Of a DNA stretch of 64,000 nucleotides, positions 1 to 9,724 are shown one piece after another. How positions within the stretch are numbered: position 1 is the stretch's first letter; each line of letters opens with the position of its first letter. The position numbers and the translations under genes were made by a program. The stretch is taken from positions 23,717,034-23,781,033 of the forward strand of contig JAAALK010000082.1 in the NCBI GenBank assembly GCA_019279435.1, written 5' to 3'. The notes under the pieces were generated by a model. It was not told the origin of the DNA. It did not search any database and was given only the letters and a program-made list of their open reading frames with translations. This stretch comes from Zizania palustris. Taxonomy: Eukaryota; Streptophyta; Magnoliopsida; Poales; Poaceae.

Positions 1-141
1 GATCCCCTGATCTCGGCGCCCAATTATTTGAGTAGGATGTTGAACTGTAAAGTAGACTGCTCGTGCTCAAAGTAAAAGAAGTGCATATATTTATATTAAA
101 TGAAGGAAAACTCGTCTTTCTTGATGAGTTATTATGTGGGG
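1..141. other. Host flank of the first gypsy insertion
   Basis: AT-rich sequence up to the 5-bp duplication GGAAT at 142-146. Positions 103-129 match, at about 24 of 27 bases, the start of the HSP90-like exon at 8030-8056 on the other side of the retrotransposon. A short second copy of that exon start therefore lies here. No gene is otherwise visible. Confidence 0.5.
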
Positions 142-146
142 GGAAT

Positions 147-1319
147 TGATATGCCCACACCGACCACACCATCAAGTATACCGACTATATCAAGCAAGAT
201 GGAACAATCATCAAGTCAAGCTGAACCAGCTCATGTCTTCGATGGACCAATTACTCGTAACCGAGCTAAACAGCTACAACAAGAGGTGCACGTGCTACTT
301 TGTGAAATTCCATTTATTAATGAGAATTATATACTTCCTAAGTCGTGCATGTTGCTATTACTCAGGTTCACCAAGGAGGATGACAAGGACATGCCGAGAC
401 TGAACAAGAGAGAAGAACTACGTTGAACCAGTTCGGCATGGTAGAACTGTCATGAAGAAACAGTCATATCTCTTGATTCATAAAAGATGTGAAGGTCCAT
501 GAGTACTTGTTGGAAAGGTGTTGAAGTCAACTTTCTAATGCCACTAAGTTCCGAGTGCTTTAGAGCTTCCAGCTTGGCAGCTGAGTGCTTTTGGTGCAGA
601 CTGTTCAGAAGATCAATAGTCAGCTTGATATCCAAGTTTTCCGTGAGAAACTGTATCGCTCTACAATATTTCGTGAAGCATGCTACACATGGTGTGAAAG
701 GTTTTCAAATTAGCTTTCCAACGCATCTGGTCCCGCGTCTTTTGGATGTTCCTAGGTGGAGTTATGATTAAAACATTGAAGACCACTCGGAAGGCCAGAA
801 GACAAGCGGGAGATTGACGACCACTGCATGAATGATCAAAACCGTTGGCCTTCCACCTTCCCACGTGGATCTTTCAGTTCACATATATTTTAGAGACTAG
901 TTATTAGTATAAATACCCCTTATTTTTAAGCCAAGAAAAACTTTTGGATGAATTAAGATTATTCCAGTGATATGTGCAGCCGAGCTGCTTGAGTGTCTTA
1001 CTCAACCCTTGTTCTTCCTTGTTCTTCTTGAACTTGTGGAGAGGTCTCTCTGAGATCCACTAATTCGTGCTCTGCGGGTTCTAGTACGGCTGCCCCGTCT
1101 TGTGTGGATTAGCTCCGGTTGTGGTTCTGCGGTCGTTCGGAGATCGAGTCGAAGTCTTCGCGGTTTCGGTGTCTCTCTCCCCATCGCTTGGTCGCATCCA
1201 ACCTTGGCCAGGTGTAAAGCCTTTTACCCCACTGAATTTTTTCAGCAAGTTATTCCCATTACCAAAACCTACTGTCGTGAAGATCGGGCCAATTCGCCGA
1301 GCCGATTCGGTGCGTATCA
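147..1319 (+). repeat. 5' LTR of the gypsy element
   Basis: Long terminal repeat with TG...CA ends, nearly identical to 6815-7988. It holds a TATA box (908-915), and its first ~280 bp encode the C-terminal tail of the pol reading frame, visible in the 3' copy. Confidence 0.95.
908..915 (+). promoter_or_regulatory. TATA box in the gypsy 5' LTR
   Basis: TATAAATA followed by CCCC, about 410 bp before the LTR end; the 3' LTR has the same box at 7576-7583. This is the likely core promoter of the genomic RNA. Confidence 0.7.
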
Positions 1320-1321
1320 AG

Positions 1322-1333
1322 TGGTATCAGAGC
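1322..1333 (+). promoter_or_regulatory. Primer binding site (tRNA-Met)
   Basis: TGGTATCAGAGC, complementary to the 3' end of plant initiator tRNA-Met, 2 bp downstream of the 5' LTR. It primes minus-strand cDNA synthesis. Confidence 0.9.
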
Positions 1334-2022
1334 TATCGTTGTCACGGTAGGTTCATTTTTTTTCCAATCACCCTCCCACCCTTTTCAATCTGTTACAGTT
1401 TCACCACCCACATATTCATCCCTGTGTTTATCTTTTACATATATTTGTTTGTCCTATAGTCCAAAGCCTAAAAAAAATATACCTATAGCCCTTTTGACGG
1501 TATTGTTATCTTGTGTTTGTGTTCTTCCAGTTGCTAGTCACCACCGTTTACATATATCTTTTGTAATCAGCACCCCTGTTAGTGTTATAAAAAAAGAAGA
1601 GTAAAAAAAAGAAGAAAGAAAGAATATAGTAAAAAAAGGGAGAGAGCACAAGTGAAAAGATTCTAGAAAAAAAATTGTGTTACGGTTGGTTGCTGAAATT
1701 TTCAGTTTTCATATCCAAGTTGGTGGTAATCTTGATAGCAGCAATTTTTTTTATCTCTTGAGCACATCTTTTTCACTTGATTGGCAGTACCGTAGGCCTC
1801 CTTGTTCAGCCACCTATATCTCCACCAAAACCCTGAACCGAGACTTTCGATTTGAAATCCTTACGACCTCTTTACCACCTCTGTTGAAGCTGTCACACCA
1901 GCACCACCACAGTTCTTGATATCAGGCAAGAACTTGGGTAAGTAGGAGGTGAGATCGAGTGTGTCCACATATTTTTTTTCCTCTTTCCACATTTTTTCCC
2001 TTTTTTTCTTGTTGCTCCTAAC
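1334..2022 (+). other. Leader between PBS and gag of the gypsy element
   Basis: An untranslated leader of about 690 bp, rich in A and T runs, with no credible ORF. A GGTAAGT-like site at about 1936 could be a splice donor but has no obvious partner. Confidence 0.6.
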
Positions 2023-4812
2023 ATGGCAGACTCAGATTCAAGTGTTCATGGTGGACGCCGTGGTGATAGGGAACCCCCTGTCTCACGGGATGAGATGCGT
2101 CGCATGGCTGATTCACTCATGGAGGCCATGGGCAGGCTGCTCGATGAGCGTCTTCCCGCGGCTGGAGGACGTAGAGCACGTCGTGATCAAGAGGACCGGC
2201 ATCGAGCGGAGTCCGGTGATGAGAATTCTGGTTTCGGCCATGGATTCAATCGTTTCGGAGATGGCCCTGAAGGATCTGTTGGTGGTCGCCATGCTGATTT
2301 TAATAACTACCATGGTGGGCGTCGCGCACATAGGCGTAATGCTGATGGTCGCCGCGTGCATTTTGAAGACGAAGAGTTTGAAGATCAAGATCATGACGAA
2401 GGATCTCATGATGATGAAAATCCTTTCGGTCAAGGTGGCAGGTTTGATCGGCGTCATCATCACCGACCTGCTAATTTTGAAGAAAGGGAATACCATCGTG
2501 GTCATCATCCTCATGACAACCTAGATAACATCGCTCGTGTCAAGTTGAGTATCCCAAAGTTTACTGGAAAGGAGAATCCTGATGAATTTCTTGAATGGGC
2601 TGAGCAGTGTGATCAAATTTTCCGAGTACATAATCTTTCAGCTCAGCGTCGTGTGAATCTTGCTTCGGTGGAACTCTCTGGATACGCTCTCACTTGGTGG
2701 AACCAAGTGCAAGAGAATCAACGTGATTTGGGACGCGGATATATCAATACATGGGAGGAGATGAAGCAAGTGATGAGAAGGCGATTCGTGCCATCTAGCT
2801 ATCAGCGTGATCTCAGGAACCGGTTGCAAATGTTAAATCAAGGGAAGAGATCAGTTGATGAGTATTTCAAGGAGATGGAGCTACTGTTGGTGCGGGCTGG
2901 AATAAGAGAAGATGCAGAGTCAACAATGGCAAGATTTCTAGGAGGTCTTAATGAAGAAATTTCTGGTTTTGTGGAGATGTTTCCATATCATACCTTGCAG
3001 GATCTTGTTGATCAAGCTATGCGAACAGAGCAGAAGATTCAGCAAGAGTCACGTGGCAAATATTATGGCAGTCATTCTATTGCTGCCCCATGGCGCAAAC
3101 AGCAGGCAAGTACTTCCTATGGTGGTGGACGATCTCAAGGCGCTGCAGCCAAGTTTTCTCAATCATTTGTTCCATCGAAGATGGCAGCCTCCACAGCATC
3201 ATCACCAACAACTCAGCAGCGACCCGCTGCAAGTTCAGCAGCCCAAAGCAATGTCTCTGGAGCTACATCTTCTTCTCGAAGCAGAGAAATTGTATGCCAT
3301 AAATGCCACGGTCGTGGGCACATTGCTGCACAATGCCCAAGCAAGAGGACCATGTTGTTGAATGAGAAAGGTGAATGGGAGTCCGAGAGTGATCCGGAAG
3401 ATGCTGGACCGATATGTGATGAAGAAATTGAGGAAGAAAGGAATGAGATCCAGCCTGAAGAAGGAGAACATAATTGCTTTATTTCTCTACGAGTGCTTAG
3501 TGTAACAGCAGAAAAGGCAGACAATGGGCAGCGACATAATTTGTTCCATACCCGTGGGCTAATCAAAGATAAGGTGTGTCGCATCATCGTTGATAATGGC
3601 AGCTGCAACAATATTGCTAGCCAAGAATTGGTGGACAGATTGGGACTGAAAACACGGCGTCATCCTAGTCCATACAAGATGCAGTGGCTAAATGATTGTG
3701 GTGCGCTGCGTGTCAGTCATACTATGACGGTACCGTTCTCTGTTGGTAAATACAATGATCATGTTGAGTGCGACGTGGTGCCTATGCAAGCCTGCCAGTT
3801 GCTGCTCGGTCGACCATGGCTATATGATCGTGATGTTCAGATTCTTGGACGGACCAACAAGCTGTCTTTTGTGTACAAAGGCGAGCGAATTTCCTTGCTT
3901 CCTTTGATACCGGAAGAAATTTTGAAGGATGATATCAGGAAGAAACAGCGCGAGAGCGAGAACCACTTGCGAGTGAGCCACAAAAATAGTAAGAAAGAGT
4001 GTCCACAGCCAAATCAAACCCCACAGCTGCAACGAACCCAGAAACCGGGAAAAGAGGGTTTCGTAATGATGGCTAGGAAGGGGGATATCAAAGAATTGAG
4101 TGAACCCGATGCCATGTTCTTTGTACTTATGTACAAGGACACTTTTCTTTCTACTAATGCCTTACCCTCTACCCTACCGAGTACTATTTTGAATGTCTTG
4201 CAGGAATATGAAGATGTCCTTCCGGACGAAGTACCACCAGGACTGCCACCTAAGAGAGGGATCGAGCATCAAATCGACTTGGTTCCTGGTGCGTCACTTC
4301 CGAACAGGGCTGCATACCGCACCAACCCAGAGGAGACAAAAGAAATTCAGCGCCAAGTGGAGGAATTGATGAAAAAAGGATATGTACAGGAAAGTCTTTC
4401 CCCTTGTGCTGTCCCTGTTCTTTTAGTGCCTAAGAAAGATGGGTCTTGGAGAATGTGTGTGGATTGCCGCGCAATTAACAACATCACAGTAAGATATAGG
4501 CATCCCATTCCTCGCTTAGATGATATGCTTGATGAACTTAGTGGTGCTATTTTTTTCACTAAAATTGATTTAAGAAGTGGCTATCATCAGATTCGTATGA
4601 AAGAAGGAGATGAGTGGAAAACAGCCTTTAAAACAAAGTTTGGATTGTATGAATGGTTAGTGATGCCCTTCGGCTTAACCAATGCACCTAGTACATTTAT
4701 GCGATTAATGAATCATGTGCTTAGAACTTTCATTGGTAAATTTGTTGTGGTTTATTTTGATGACATCCTAATCTACAGCAAGACTCTTGAAGAACATGTT
4801 GCACATATCTAG
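2023..4812 (+). CDS. Gag, protease and N-terminal reverse transcriptase (gypsy)
   Basis: The first 929 codons of the gag-pol polyprotein. In order: an acidic/charged N-terminus, a retrotransposon gag domain (about aa 170-310), a CCHC zinc knuckle CHKCHGRGHIAAQC (about aa 425) that binds RNA, an aspartic protease centre VDNGS (about aa 523, D-N-G instead of the usual D-S/T-G), then RT with FGLTNAPSTF and the catalytic YFDDILIYS (about aa 911). ATG 2023 is the first start after the leader and opens the gag frame. The frame ends at TAG 4810-4812 just after the RT active site, and coding resumes in the same frame at 4816. This is one inactivating stop in an otherwise open polyprotein, not a natural gag/pol boundary. 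Confidence 0.92.
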   Translation: MADSDSSVHGGRRGDREPPVSRDEMRRMADSLMEAMGRLLDERLPAAGGRRARRDQEDRHRAESGDENSGFGHGFNRFGDGPEGSVGGRHADFNNYHGGRRAHRRNADGRRVHFEDEEFEDQDHDEGSHDDENPFGQGGRFDRRHHHRPANFEEREYHRGHHPHDNLDNIARVKLSIPKFTGKENPDEFLEWAEQCDQIFRVHNLSAQRRVNLASVELSGYALTWWNQVQENQRDLGRGYINTWEEMKQVMRRRFVPSSYQRDLRNRLQMLNQGKRSVDEYFKEMELLLVRAGIREDAESTMARFLGGLNEEISGFVEMFPYHTLQDLVDQAMRTEQKIQQESRGKYYGSHSIAAPWRKQQASTSYGGGRSQGAAAKFSQSFVPSKMAASTASSPTTQQRPAASSAAQSNVSGATSSSRSREIVCHKCHGRGHIAAQCPSKRTMLLNEKGEWESESDPEDAGPICDEEIEEERNEIQPEEGEHNCFISLRVLSVTAEKADNGQRHNLFHTRGLIKDKVCRIIVDNGSCNNIASQELVDRLGLKTRRHPSPYKMQWLNDCGALRVSHTMTVPFSVGKYNDHVECDVVPMQACQLLLGRPWLYDRDVQILGRTNKLSFVYKGERISLLPLIPEEILKDDIRKKQRESENHLRVSHKNSKKECPQPNQTPQLQRTQKPGKEGFVMMARKGDIKELSEPDAMFFVLMYKDTFLSTNALPSTLPSTILNVLQEYEDVLPDEVPPGLPPKRGIEHQIDLVPGASLPNRAAYRTNPEETKEIQRQVEELMKKGYVQESLSPCAVPVLLVPKKDGSWRMCVDCRAINNITVRYRHPIPRLDDMLDELSGAIFFTKIDLRSGYHQIRMKEGDEWKTAFKTKFGLYEWLVMPFGLTNAPSTFMRLMNHVLRTFIGKFVVVYFDDILIYSKTLEEHVAHI

Positions 4813-4815
4813 AGC

Positions 4816-7071
4816 GTGCTTGCTGTCCTACGTGAACAAAAATTGTACGCTAACCTTGAGAAGTGCACCTTCTGCACCGACAAGGTAGTTTTCCTTGGTT
4901 TTGTTATTTCAGGACAAGGCGTGGAGGTGGATGCTGAGAAAGTAAAAGCTGTACACGAATGGACGCCACCACAGAATGTGAGCCAAGTGCGAAGCTTCCT
5001 TGGACTAGCTGGTTTCTACCGGCGATTTGTGAAAGATTTCAGCACAATCGCTGCTCCAATAAATGAGCTGACCAAGAAAGACGTACATTTCAAGTGGGGA
5101 GAAGCACAACAAAAGGCTTTTGAAGAATTAAAGACGAAGCTCACAACTGCCCCAGTCCTTGCACTTCCAGATTTCAACAAGGCATTTGAAATTGAATGTG
5201 ATGCAAGTGGAGTTGGGATTGGAGGCGTGCTGATGCAGGAAAAGAGACCAATTGCATTCTTCAGTGAAAAGCTAAGTGGTCCAACTTTGAATTATTCAAT
5301 TTATGATAAAGAATTATATGCTCTTGTTCGAAGTATGGAAACTTGGCAACACTACCTTTATCCTAAAGAATTTGTGATACATTCAGACCATGAATCATTG
5401 AAACATCTTAAGGGACAACTAAAACTGAATAAACGACATGCTAAGTGGAGTGAATTTATTGAGTCCTTTCCTTATATTGTCAAATATAAGAAAGGTCAAG
5501 ACAATATTGTAGCTGATGCTTTATCTCGACGACATGCTTTGGTCACACAACTTGATGCTAAAATTCTCGGCTTGGAAAGTATAAAGGAATTATATGCCAC
5601 TGATTCGTACTTTGCTGAACCATATGCCAAGTGTGGTAATGATAAAGGATGGGAAAAGTATCATGTGCATGATGGATTTTTATTTCGCGCTAACAAACTT
5701 TGTATTCCAGATTGCTCTGTTCGAATTTTACTTGTGCAGGAAGCTCATGCAGGTGGACTTATGGGCCATTTTGGAGCCAAGAAGACGGAGCAAGTGCTGG
5801 CCGACCATTTCTTTTGGCCAAAACTGAGACGAGATGTAGAGAGACATGTTCTTCGCTGCGAGAACTGCCACAAAGCTAAGTCTCGTCTGAACCCTCATGG
5901 TTTATATACTCCTCTTCCTATTCCTAATGCACCTTGGGAGGACATTTCAATGGATTTTGTTCTTGGGTTACCACGGACCAAAAGGGGAAAGGATTCAATT
6001 TTTGTCATGGTTGATCGTTTCAGCAAAATGGCACATTTTATTCCTTGCCACAAGAGCGACGATGCTTCCCATATTGCTGAATTATTTTTCAGGGAAATTG
6101 TGCGACTACATGGAGTACCACGTACCATTGTGTCAGATCGTGACACCAAGTTCTTAAGCTACTTTTGGAAGACATTGTGGGGCAAACTTGGGACAAGACT
6201 GCTGTTCTCCACAACATGTCATCCACAAACGGACGGCCAAACTGAAGTTGTGAATCGCACACTATCAATGCTGCTGCGAGCTGTCCTTAAGAAGAATCTA
6301 AAACTATGGGAAGAAAGCTTGCCACATGTTGAGTTTGCATACAATCGGGCAGTACACTCGACCACTAGATTTTGTCCATTTGAAATTGTATACGGATTCA
6401 AACCCACTGCTCCCATAGATCTTTTGCCTTTACCCATGCAGGAACGTGTGAACTTCGACGCAAGCAGCCGAGCTGAATTTGTCAAGAACATTCATGATAG
6501 AGCTCGGGCCAATATTGAAAGGATGACCAAGAAGTATGAGAAGCACGCTAACAAGGGTCGCAAGAAGGTATTATTCGTACCAGGGGACTTGGTTTGGGTG
6601 CACCTTCGGAAGGATCGTTTTCCAGAGCTGCGCAAGAGCAAGTTGCAACCCCGGGCTGACGGACCATTCAAAGTTCTACGCAAGATCAACGACAATGCTT
6701 ATGAAATTGATCTGCCAAGTACTTATGGTGTGAGTACCAGTTTTAATGTGTCCGACCTCTCTCCATTCTTTGGATTGGACGAGTCGAGTACGACTCTTTT
6801 TCAAGGGGGGAGGATGATATGCCCACACCGACCACACCATCAAGTATACCGACTATATCAAGCAAAATGGAACAATCATCAAGTCAAGTTGAACCAGCTC
6901 ATGTCTTCGATGGACCAATTACTCGTAACCGAGCTAAACAGCTACAACAAGAGGTGCACGCGCTACTTTGTGAAATTCCATTTATTAATGAGAATTATAT
7001 ACTTCCTAAGTCGTGCATGTTGCTATTACTCAGGTTCACCAAGGAGGATGACAAGGACATGCCGAGACTGA
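4816..7071 (+). CDS. C-terminal RT, RNase H and integrase (gypsy)
   Basis: Continues the same frame as 2023-4812 after the single TAG. It holds the RT thumb, a Ty3-type RNase H (ECDASGVGIGGVL, then DKELYALV and a HSDHESL segment), and an integrase with an HHCC zinc finger (HFGAKKTEQ ... CENC), the D,D-35-E core (DFVLGLPRTKRG, VSDRDTKF, HPQTDGQTEVVNRTL) and a C-terminal GPFKVLRKINDNAYEIDLP segment. The protein end crosses the PPT into the 3' LTR, which starts at 6815. Beyond the G-run at 6805-6810 the likely original tail, containing ITRNRAKQLQQEV, lies in another frame (6819-7112), so the run has probably changed by one base. Confidence 0.9.
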   Translation: MLAVLREQKLYANLEKCTFCTDKVVFLGFVISGQGVEVDAEKVKAVHEWTPPQNVSQVRSFLGLAGFYRRFVKDFSTIAAPINELTKKDVHFKWGEAQQKAFEELKTKLTTAPVLALPDFNKAFEIECDASGVGIGGVLMQEKRPIAFFSEKLSGPTLNYSIYDKELYALVRSMETWQHYLYPKEFVIHSDHESLKHLKGQLKLNKRHAKWSEFIESFPYIVKYKKGQDNIVADALSRRHALVTQLDAKILGLESIKELYATDSYFAEPYAKCGNDKGWEKYHVHDGFLFRANKLCIPDCSVRILLVQEAHAGGLMGHFGAKKTEQVLADHFFWPKLRRDVERHVLRCENCHKAKSRLNPHGLYTPLPIPNAPWEDISMDFVLGLPRTKRGKDSIFVMVDRFSKMAHFIPCHKSDDASHIAELFFREIVRLHGVPRTIVSDRDTKFLSYFWKTLWGKLGTRLLFSTTCHPQTDGQTEVVNRTLSMLLRAVLKKNLKLWEESLPHVEFAYNRAVHSTTRFCPFEIVYGFKPTAPIDLLPLPMQERVNFDASSRAEFVKNIHDRARANIERMTKKYEKHANKGRKKVLFVPGDLVWVHLRKDRFPELRKSKLQPRADGPFKVLRKINDNAYEIDLPSTYGVSTSFNVSDLSPFFGLDESSTTLFQGGRMICPHRPHHQVYRLYQAKWNNHQVKLNQLMSSMDQLLVTELNSYNKRCTRYFVKFHLLMRIIYFLSRACCYYSGSPRRMTRTCRD
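6802..6814 (+). promoter_or_regulatory. Polypurine tract of the gypsy element
   Basis: A purine run CAAGGGGGGAGGA directly before the 3' LTR. It primes plus-strand cDNA synthesis. Confidence 0.85.
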
Positions 7072-7988
7072 ACCAGAGAGGAGAACTACGTCGAACCAGT
7101 TCGGCATGGTAGAACTGTCATGAAGAAACAGTCATATCTCTTGATTCATAAAAGCTGTGAAGGTCCATGAGTACTTGTTGGAAAGTTGTTGAAGTCAACT
7201 TTCTAATGCCACTAAGTTCCGAGTGCTTTAGAGCTTCCAGCTTGGCAGCTGAGTGCTTTTGGTGCAGACTGTTCAGAAGATCAATAGTCAGCTTGATATC
7301 CAAGTTTTCCATGAGAAACTGTATCGCTCTACAATATTTCGTGAAGCATGCTACACATGGTGTGAAAGGTTTTCAAATTAGCTTTCCAACGCATCTAGTC
7401 CCGCTTCTTTTGGATGTTCCTAGGTGGAGTTATGATTAAAACATTGAAGACCACTCGGAAGGCCAGAAGACAAGCGGGAGATTGACGACCACTGCATGAA
7501 TGATCAAAACCGTTGGCCTTCCACCTTCCCACGTGGATCTTTCAGTTCACATATATTTTAGAGACTAGTTATTAGTATAAATACCCCTTATTTGTAAGCC
7601 AAGAAAAACTTTTGGATGAATTAAGATTATTCCAGTGATATGTGCAGCCGAGCTGCTTGAGTGTCTTACTCAACCCTTGTTCTTCCTTGTTCTTCTTGAA
7701 CTTGTGGAGAGGTCTCTCTGAGATCCACTAATTCGTGCTCTGCGGGTTCCAGTACGGCTGCCCCGTCTTGTGTGGATTAGCTCCGGTTGTGGTTCTGCGG
7801 TCGTTCGGAGATCGAGTCGAAGTCTTCGCGGTTTCGGTGTCTCTCTTCCCGTCGCTTGGTCGCATCCAACCTTGGCCAGGTGTAAAGCCTTTTACCCCAC
7901 TGAATTTTTTTCAGCAAGTTATTCCCATTACCAAAACCTACTATCGTGAAGATCGGGCCAATTCGCCGAGCCGATTCGGTGCGTATCA
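6815..7988 (+). repeat. 3' LTR of the gypsy element
   Basis: Same ends as the 5' LTR (TGATATGCCC...GCGTATCA), followed by the target duplication GGAAT at 7989-7993. One T longer than the 5' copy in the T-run near 7905. Confidence 0.95.
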
Positions 7989-8018
7989 GGAATAGAATTG
8001 ATTGTGTGTTTGTTTCAG

Positions 8019-8166
8019 TACTAAGTCGGAAGGCTAACTCGTCTCTCTTGATGAGTACATTTCAAGGATGAAGCCAGGGCGGAAGGATATCTTTTACATT
8101 ACTGGCAGCAGCAAGGAACAACTAGAGAAATCTCTATTCCTTGACGAGCTAAACAAGAACTATGAG
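8019..8166 (+). pseudogene. HSP90.7/GRP94 (endoplasmin) exon fragment
   Basis: An isolated exon-like segment between a T-rich acceptor (TGTTTCAG, ends 8018) and a GTGTGT donor (8167). It translates to LDEYISRMKPGRKDIFYIT and continues GSSKEQLEKSLFLDELNKNY, a hallmark of plant endoplasmic-reticulum HSP90 (GRP94/SHEPHERD) in the middle-domain stretch that ends in NYEV. An in-frame TAA lies just before LVSLDEY, and no other HSP90 exon is near. It is a dead fragment, probably captured or left by rearrangement. Family assignment is strong; origin is inferred. Confidence 0.8.
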
Positions 8167-8757
8167 GTGTGTTACTGTGATGCCTCATTTAGTCATTTTT
8201 CCATTTTATGTGATCAGATTCAGTGGTACTATATGTTCAATGATTTCTCTCGCAAGAGTTGCCTTTGACTCGTTGTACTCTGGTAAATCATTCTTCATAT
8301 ACTACCTCAGATGGCAGTAGTTTTTTATGACTGAAATTTGTTGGGATTAGTCCTAGATTAACCTATTGAATATTGTACAGCATGCATAACCAACAATTTT
8401 GATACTCAGGCACCATTAGTCATGTAATCCTCCACCAAAATCATTTATGTTTCCATATGTAATATATATGTCAACTCTAATGCTGCTATATTCTTGCCAT
8501 CCTCCATATCGTGAATAAACTTCCACACACCTCTCAGTTTCTATTCCCTAGTGACAGTGGAGTTGATCAGCTTGTTGAAATCATCAAGGTAAATTACCAT
8601 ATTGCTCCCATAGAAGTTGCTCTGTGATAGCTGTTCACTATTTTTCCACAGAAAGTTTTGTAAGAGGTGGAAGCTCTGAAAAAGTAAGCTAATGCAACAT
8701 GTACTGACTATATTGTATCCATTTTTTTACAGCCCATTGTAGTAGGCAAATGTTAGC
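8167..8757 (+). other. Intron-like host sequence with one GSK3 exon
   Basis: AT-rich sequence resembling plant introns. Apart from the exon fragment at 8538-8588, only a weak acceptor-like site (TTTTTCCACAG, about 8652) is visible. Nothing else is recognised. Confidence 0.4.
8538..8588 (+). pseudogene. GSK3/SHAGGY-like kinase exon fragment
   Basis: A 51-bp segment between acceptor CTCTCAG (ends 8537) and donor GTAAAT (8589). It translates to FLFPSDSGVDQLVEIIK, the conserved plant GSK3 (SHAGGY-like) kinase motif that normally follows GQP; plant genes have an intron after EIIK, as here. No other kinase exon is found nearby and the fragment is on the same strand as the HSP90 fragment, which points to a chimera of captured gene pieces. 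Confidence 0.65.
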
Positions 8758-8762
8758 CTTTC

Positions 8763-9342
8763 TGTTAGGCTCACCCCACCTAGCCAACCCAACCATAAAA
8801 CCTAGGCGTTATAGTGGGAGAGGTGGGGGCTTTTATCCATAGTCCAACATTCCCCCTACGGTGTGTGAGCCCGGCGTAGCCCGCAGCAGGTTCTAGAGCC
8901 CGGCGTAGCCCGCAACAGGTCTCAGCACACGAAAGAGGCGCAGGGGAAATCGCGCAGCGGAAATGCGTGGCCAGGGGGGTTTGAACCCAGGACCTTGGCT
9001 CTGATACCATGTTAGCGCACCCCACCTAGCCAACCCAACCATAAAACCTAGGCGTTATAGTGGGAGAGGTGGGGGCTTTTATCCATAGTCCAACATTCCC
9101 CCTACGGCGTGCGAGCCCGGCGTAGCCTGCAGCAGGTTCTAGAGCCCAGCGTAGCCCGCAACAGGTCTTAGCACACGAAAGAGGCGCAAGGGAAATCGCG
9201 CAGCGGAAATGTGTGGCCAGGGGGGTTCGAACCCAGGACCTTGGCTTTGATACCATGTTAGGCTCACCCCACCTAGCCAACCCAACCATAAAACCTAGGC
9301 GTTATAGTGGGAGAGGTGGGGGCTTTTATCCATAGTCCAACA
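8763..9342 (-). mobile_element. TRIM/SMART mini-retrotransposon with three LTRs
   Basis: Three copies of an ~87-bp LTR (8763-8849, 9010-9095, 9256-9342) are separated by two ~160-bp internal regions without coding capacity. Read on the minus strand the LTR is TGTTGGACTATGG...CTAACA, each internal region starts with a tRNA-Met PBS directly at the LTR (TGGTATCAGAGC at 8998-9009; one mismatch at 9244-9255) and ends with a G-rich PPT (GTAGGGGGAA). The target duplication CTTTC flanks the whole array (8758-8762, 9343-9347), so it inserted as a three-LTR unit or expanded later by unequal recombination. It is non-autonomous and needs enzymes from another element. Confidence 0.88.
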
Positions 9343-9475
9343 CTTTCTTTTGCAGACATCACAATGATAGCTCTTGATTTTTATGGCACCTATATTGTAT
9401 TTATTTTTCTGAGTTGTACAGATTGTGACTAATGTCTTTCTTTATTATTACCGTTATTTTATTACCAATTGGTAG

Positions 9476-9522
9476 CATGAGAGGAGCCAACTTCAGATTC
9501 TACTGTTGCCTATGTTTGAATA
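9476..9522 (+). pseudogene. Exon-like fragment interrupted by the copia insertion
   Basis: After acceptor TTGGTAG (ends 9475) the frame reads HERSQLQILLLPMFEY; it continues at 32127 on the far side of the copia nest (EYVEAHVQ). The 22-kb insertion therefore landed in an exon-like segment, duplicating GAATA. I do not recognise the protein. The frame is open across the junction but short. Confidence 0.4.
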
Positions 9523-9651
9523 TGTTAGAGTGTGTGTTTCTCTGGTGTGTGGGCCCCCCTGTCTGGTGTGTGGGCCACTCTTGTAAGACCCTTCTTCTAT
9601 CCTCCCAACCCTAGGGAGAGGAATCAACTCTGGATTCTACCCTTTCCTACA
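9523..9651 (+). repeat. 5' LTR of the Ale-like copia
   Basis: Starts TGTTAGAGTG, ends TTTCCTACA, and matches the two halves of the 3' LTR with a few substitutions and one C indel. Confidence 0.9.
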
Positions 9652-9663
9652 TGGTATCAGAGC
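9652..9663 (+). promoter_or_regulatory. PBS (tRNA-Met) of the Ale-like copia
   Basis: TGGTATCAGAGC immediately downstream of the 5' LTR. Confidence 0.9.
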
Positions 9664-9724
9664 CCTAGGCTCTCCTCTCTCCCCTCTCCTCTCTCCAGCC
9701 GCTGGTGCCGCCGCTGCTGCCACC

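Larger units (their letters stand above)
147..7988 (+). mobile_element. Full-length Ty3/gypsy LTR retrotransposon
   Basis: A complete element of 7,842 bp. Two LTRs of about 1,173 bp start TGATATGCCC and end GCGTATCA. The target duplication GGAAT is perfect at 142-146 and 7989-7993. The primer binding site TGGTATCAGAGC (initiator tRNA-Met type) lies 2 bp after the 5' LTR, and a purine tract precedes the 3' LTR. The order gag, protease, RT, RNase H, integrase is the Ty3/gypsy order. The gag resembles chromovirus (CRM/Reina-type) gag, and the integrase reading frame runs into the 3' LTR; I see no chromodomain, so the clade is uncertain. By eye the LTRs differ at roughly 18 sites, so the insertion is fairly recent. 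Confidence 0.95.

Noticed and set aside
1100..1459. ORFs inside the gypsy LTR and leader
   Set aside because: They are in LTR/leader sequence, differ between the two LTR copies and have no domain.
9220..9240. tRNA-like B-box GGTTCGAACCC in the TRIM, suggesting a SINE or tRNA gene
   Set aside because: No A-box at the right distance and no cloverleaf; the element has LTRs, PBS and PPT, so it is a TRIM.
8763..9342. Possible CRISPR-like direct repeats
   Set aside because: The three repeats are LTRs of a TRIM with PBS and TSD; the organism is a plant.
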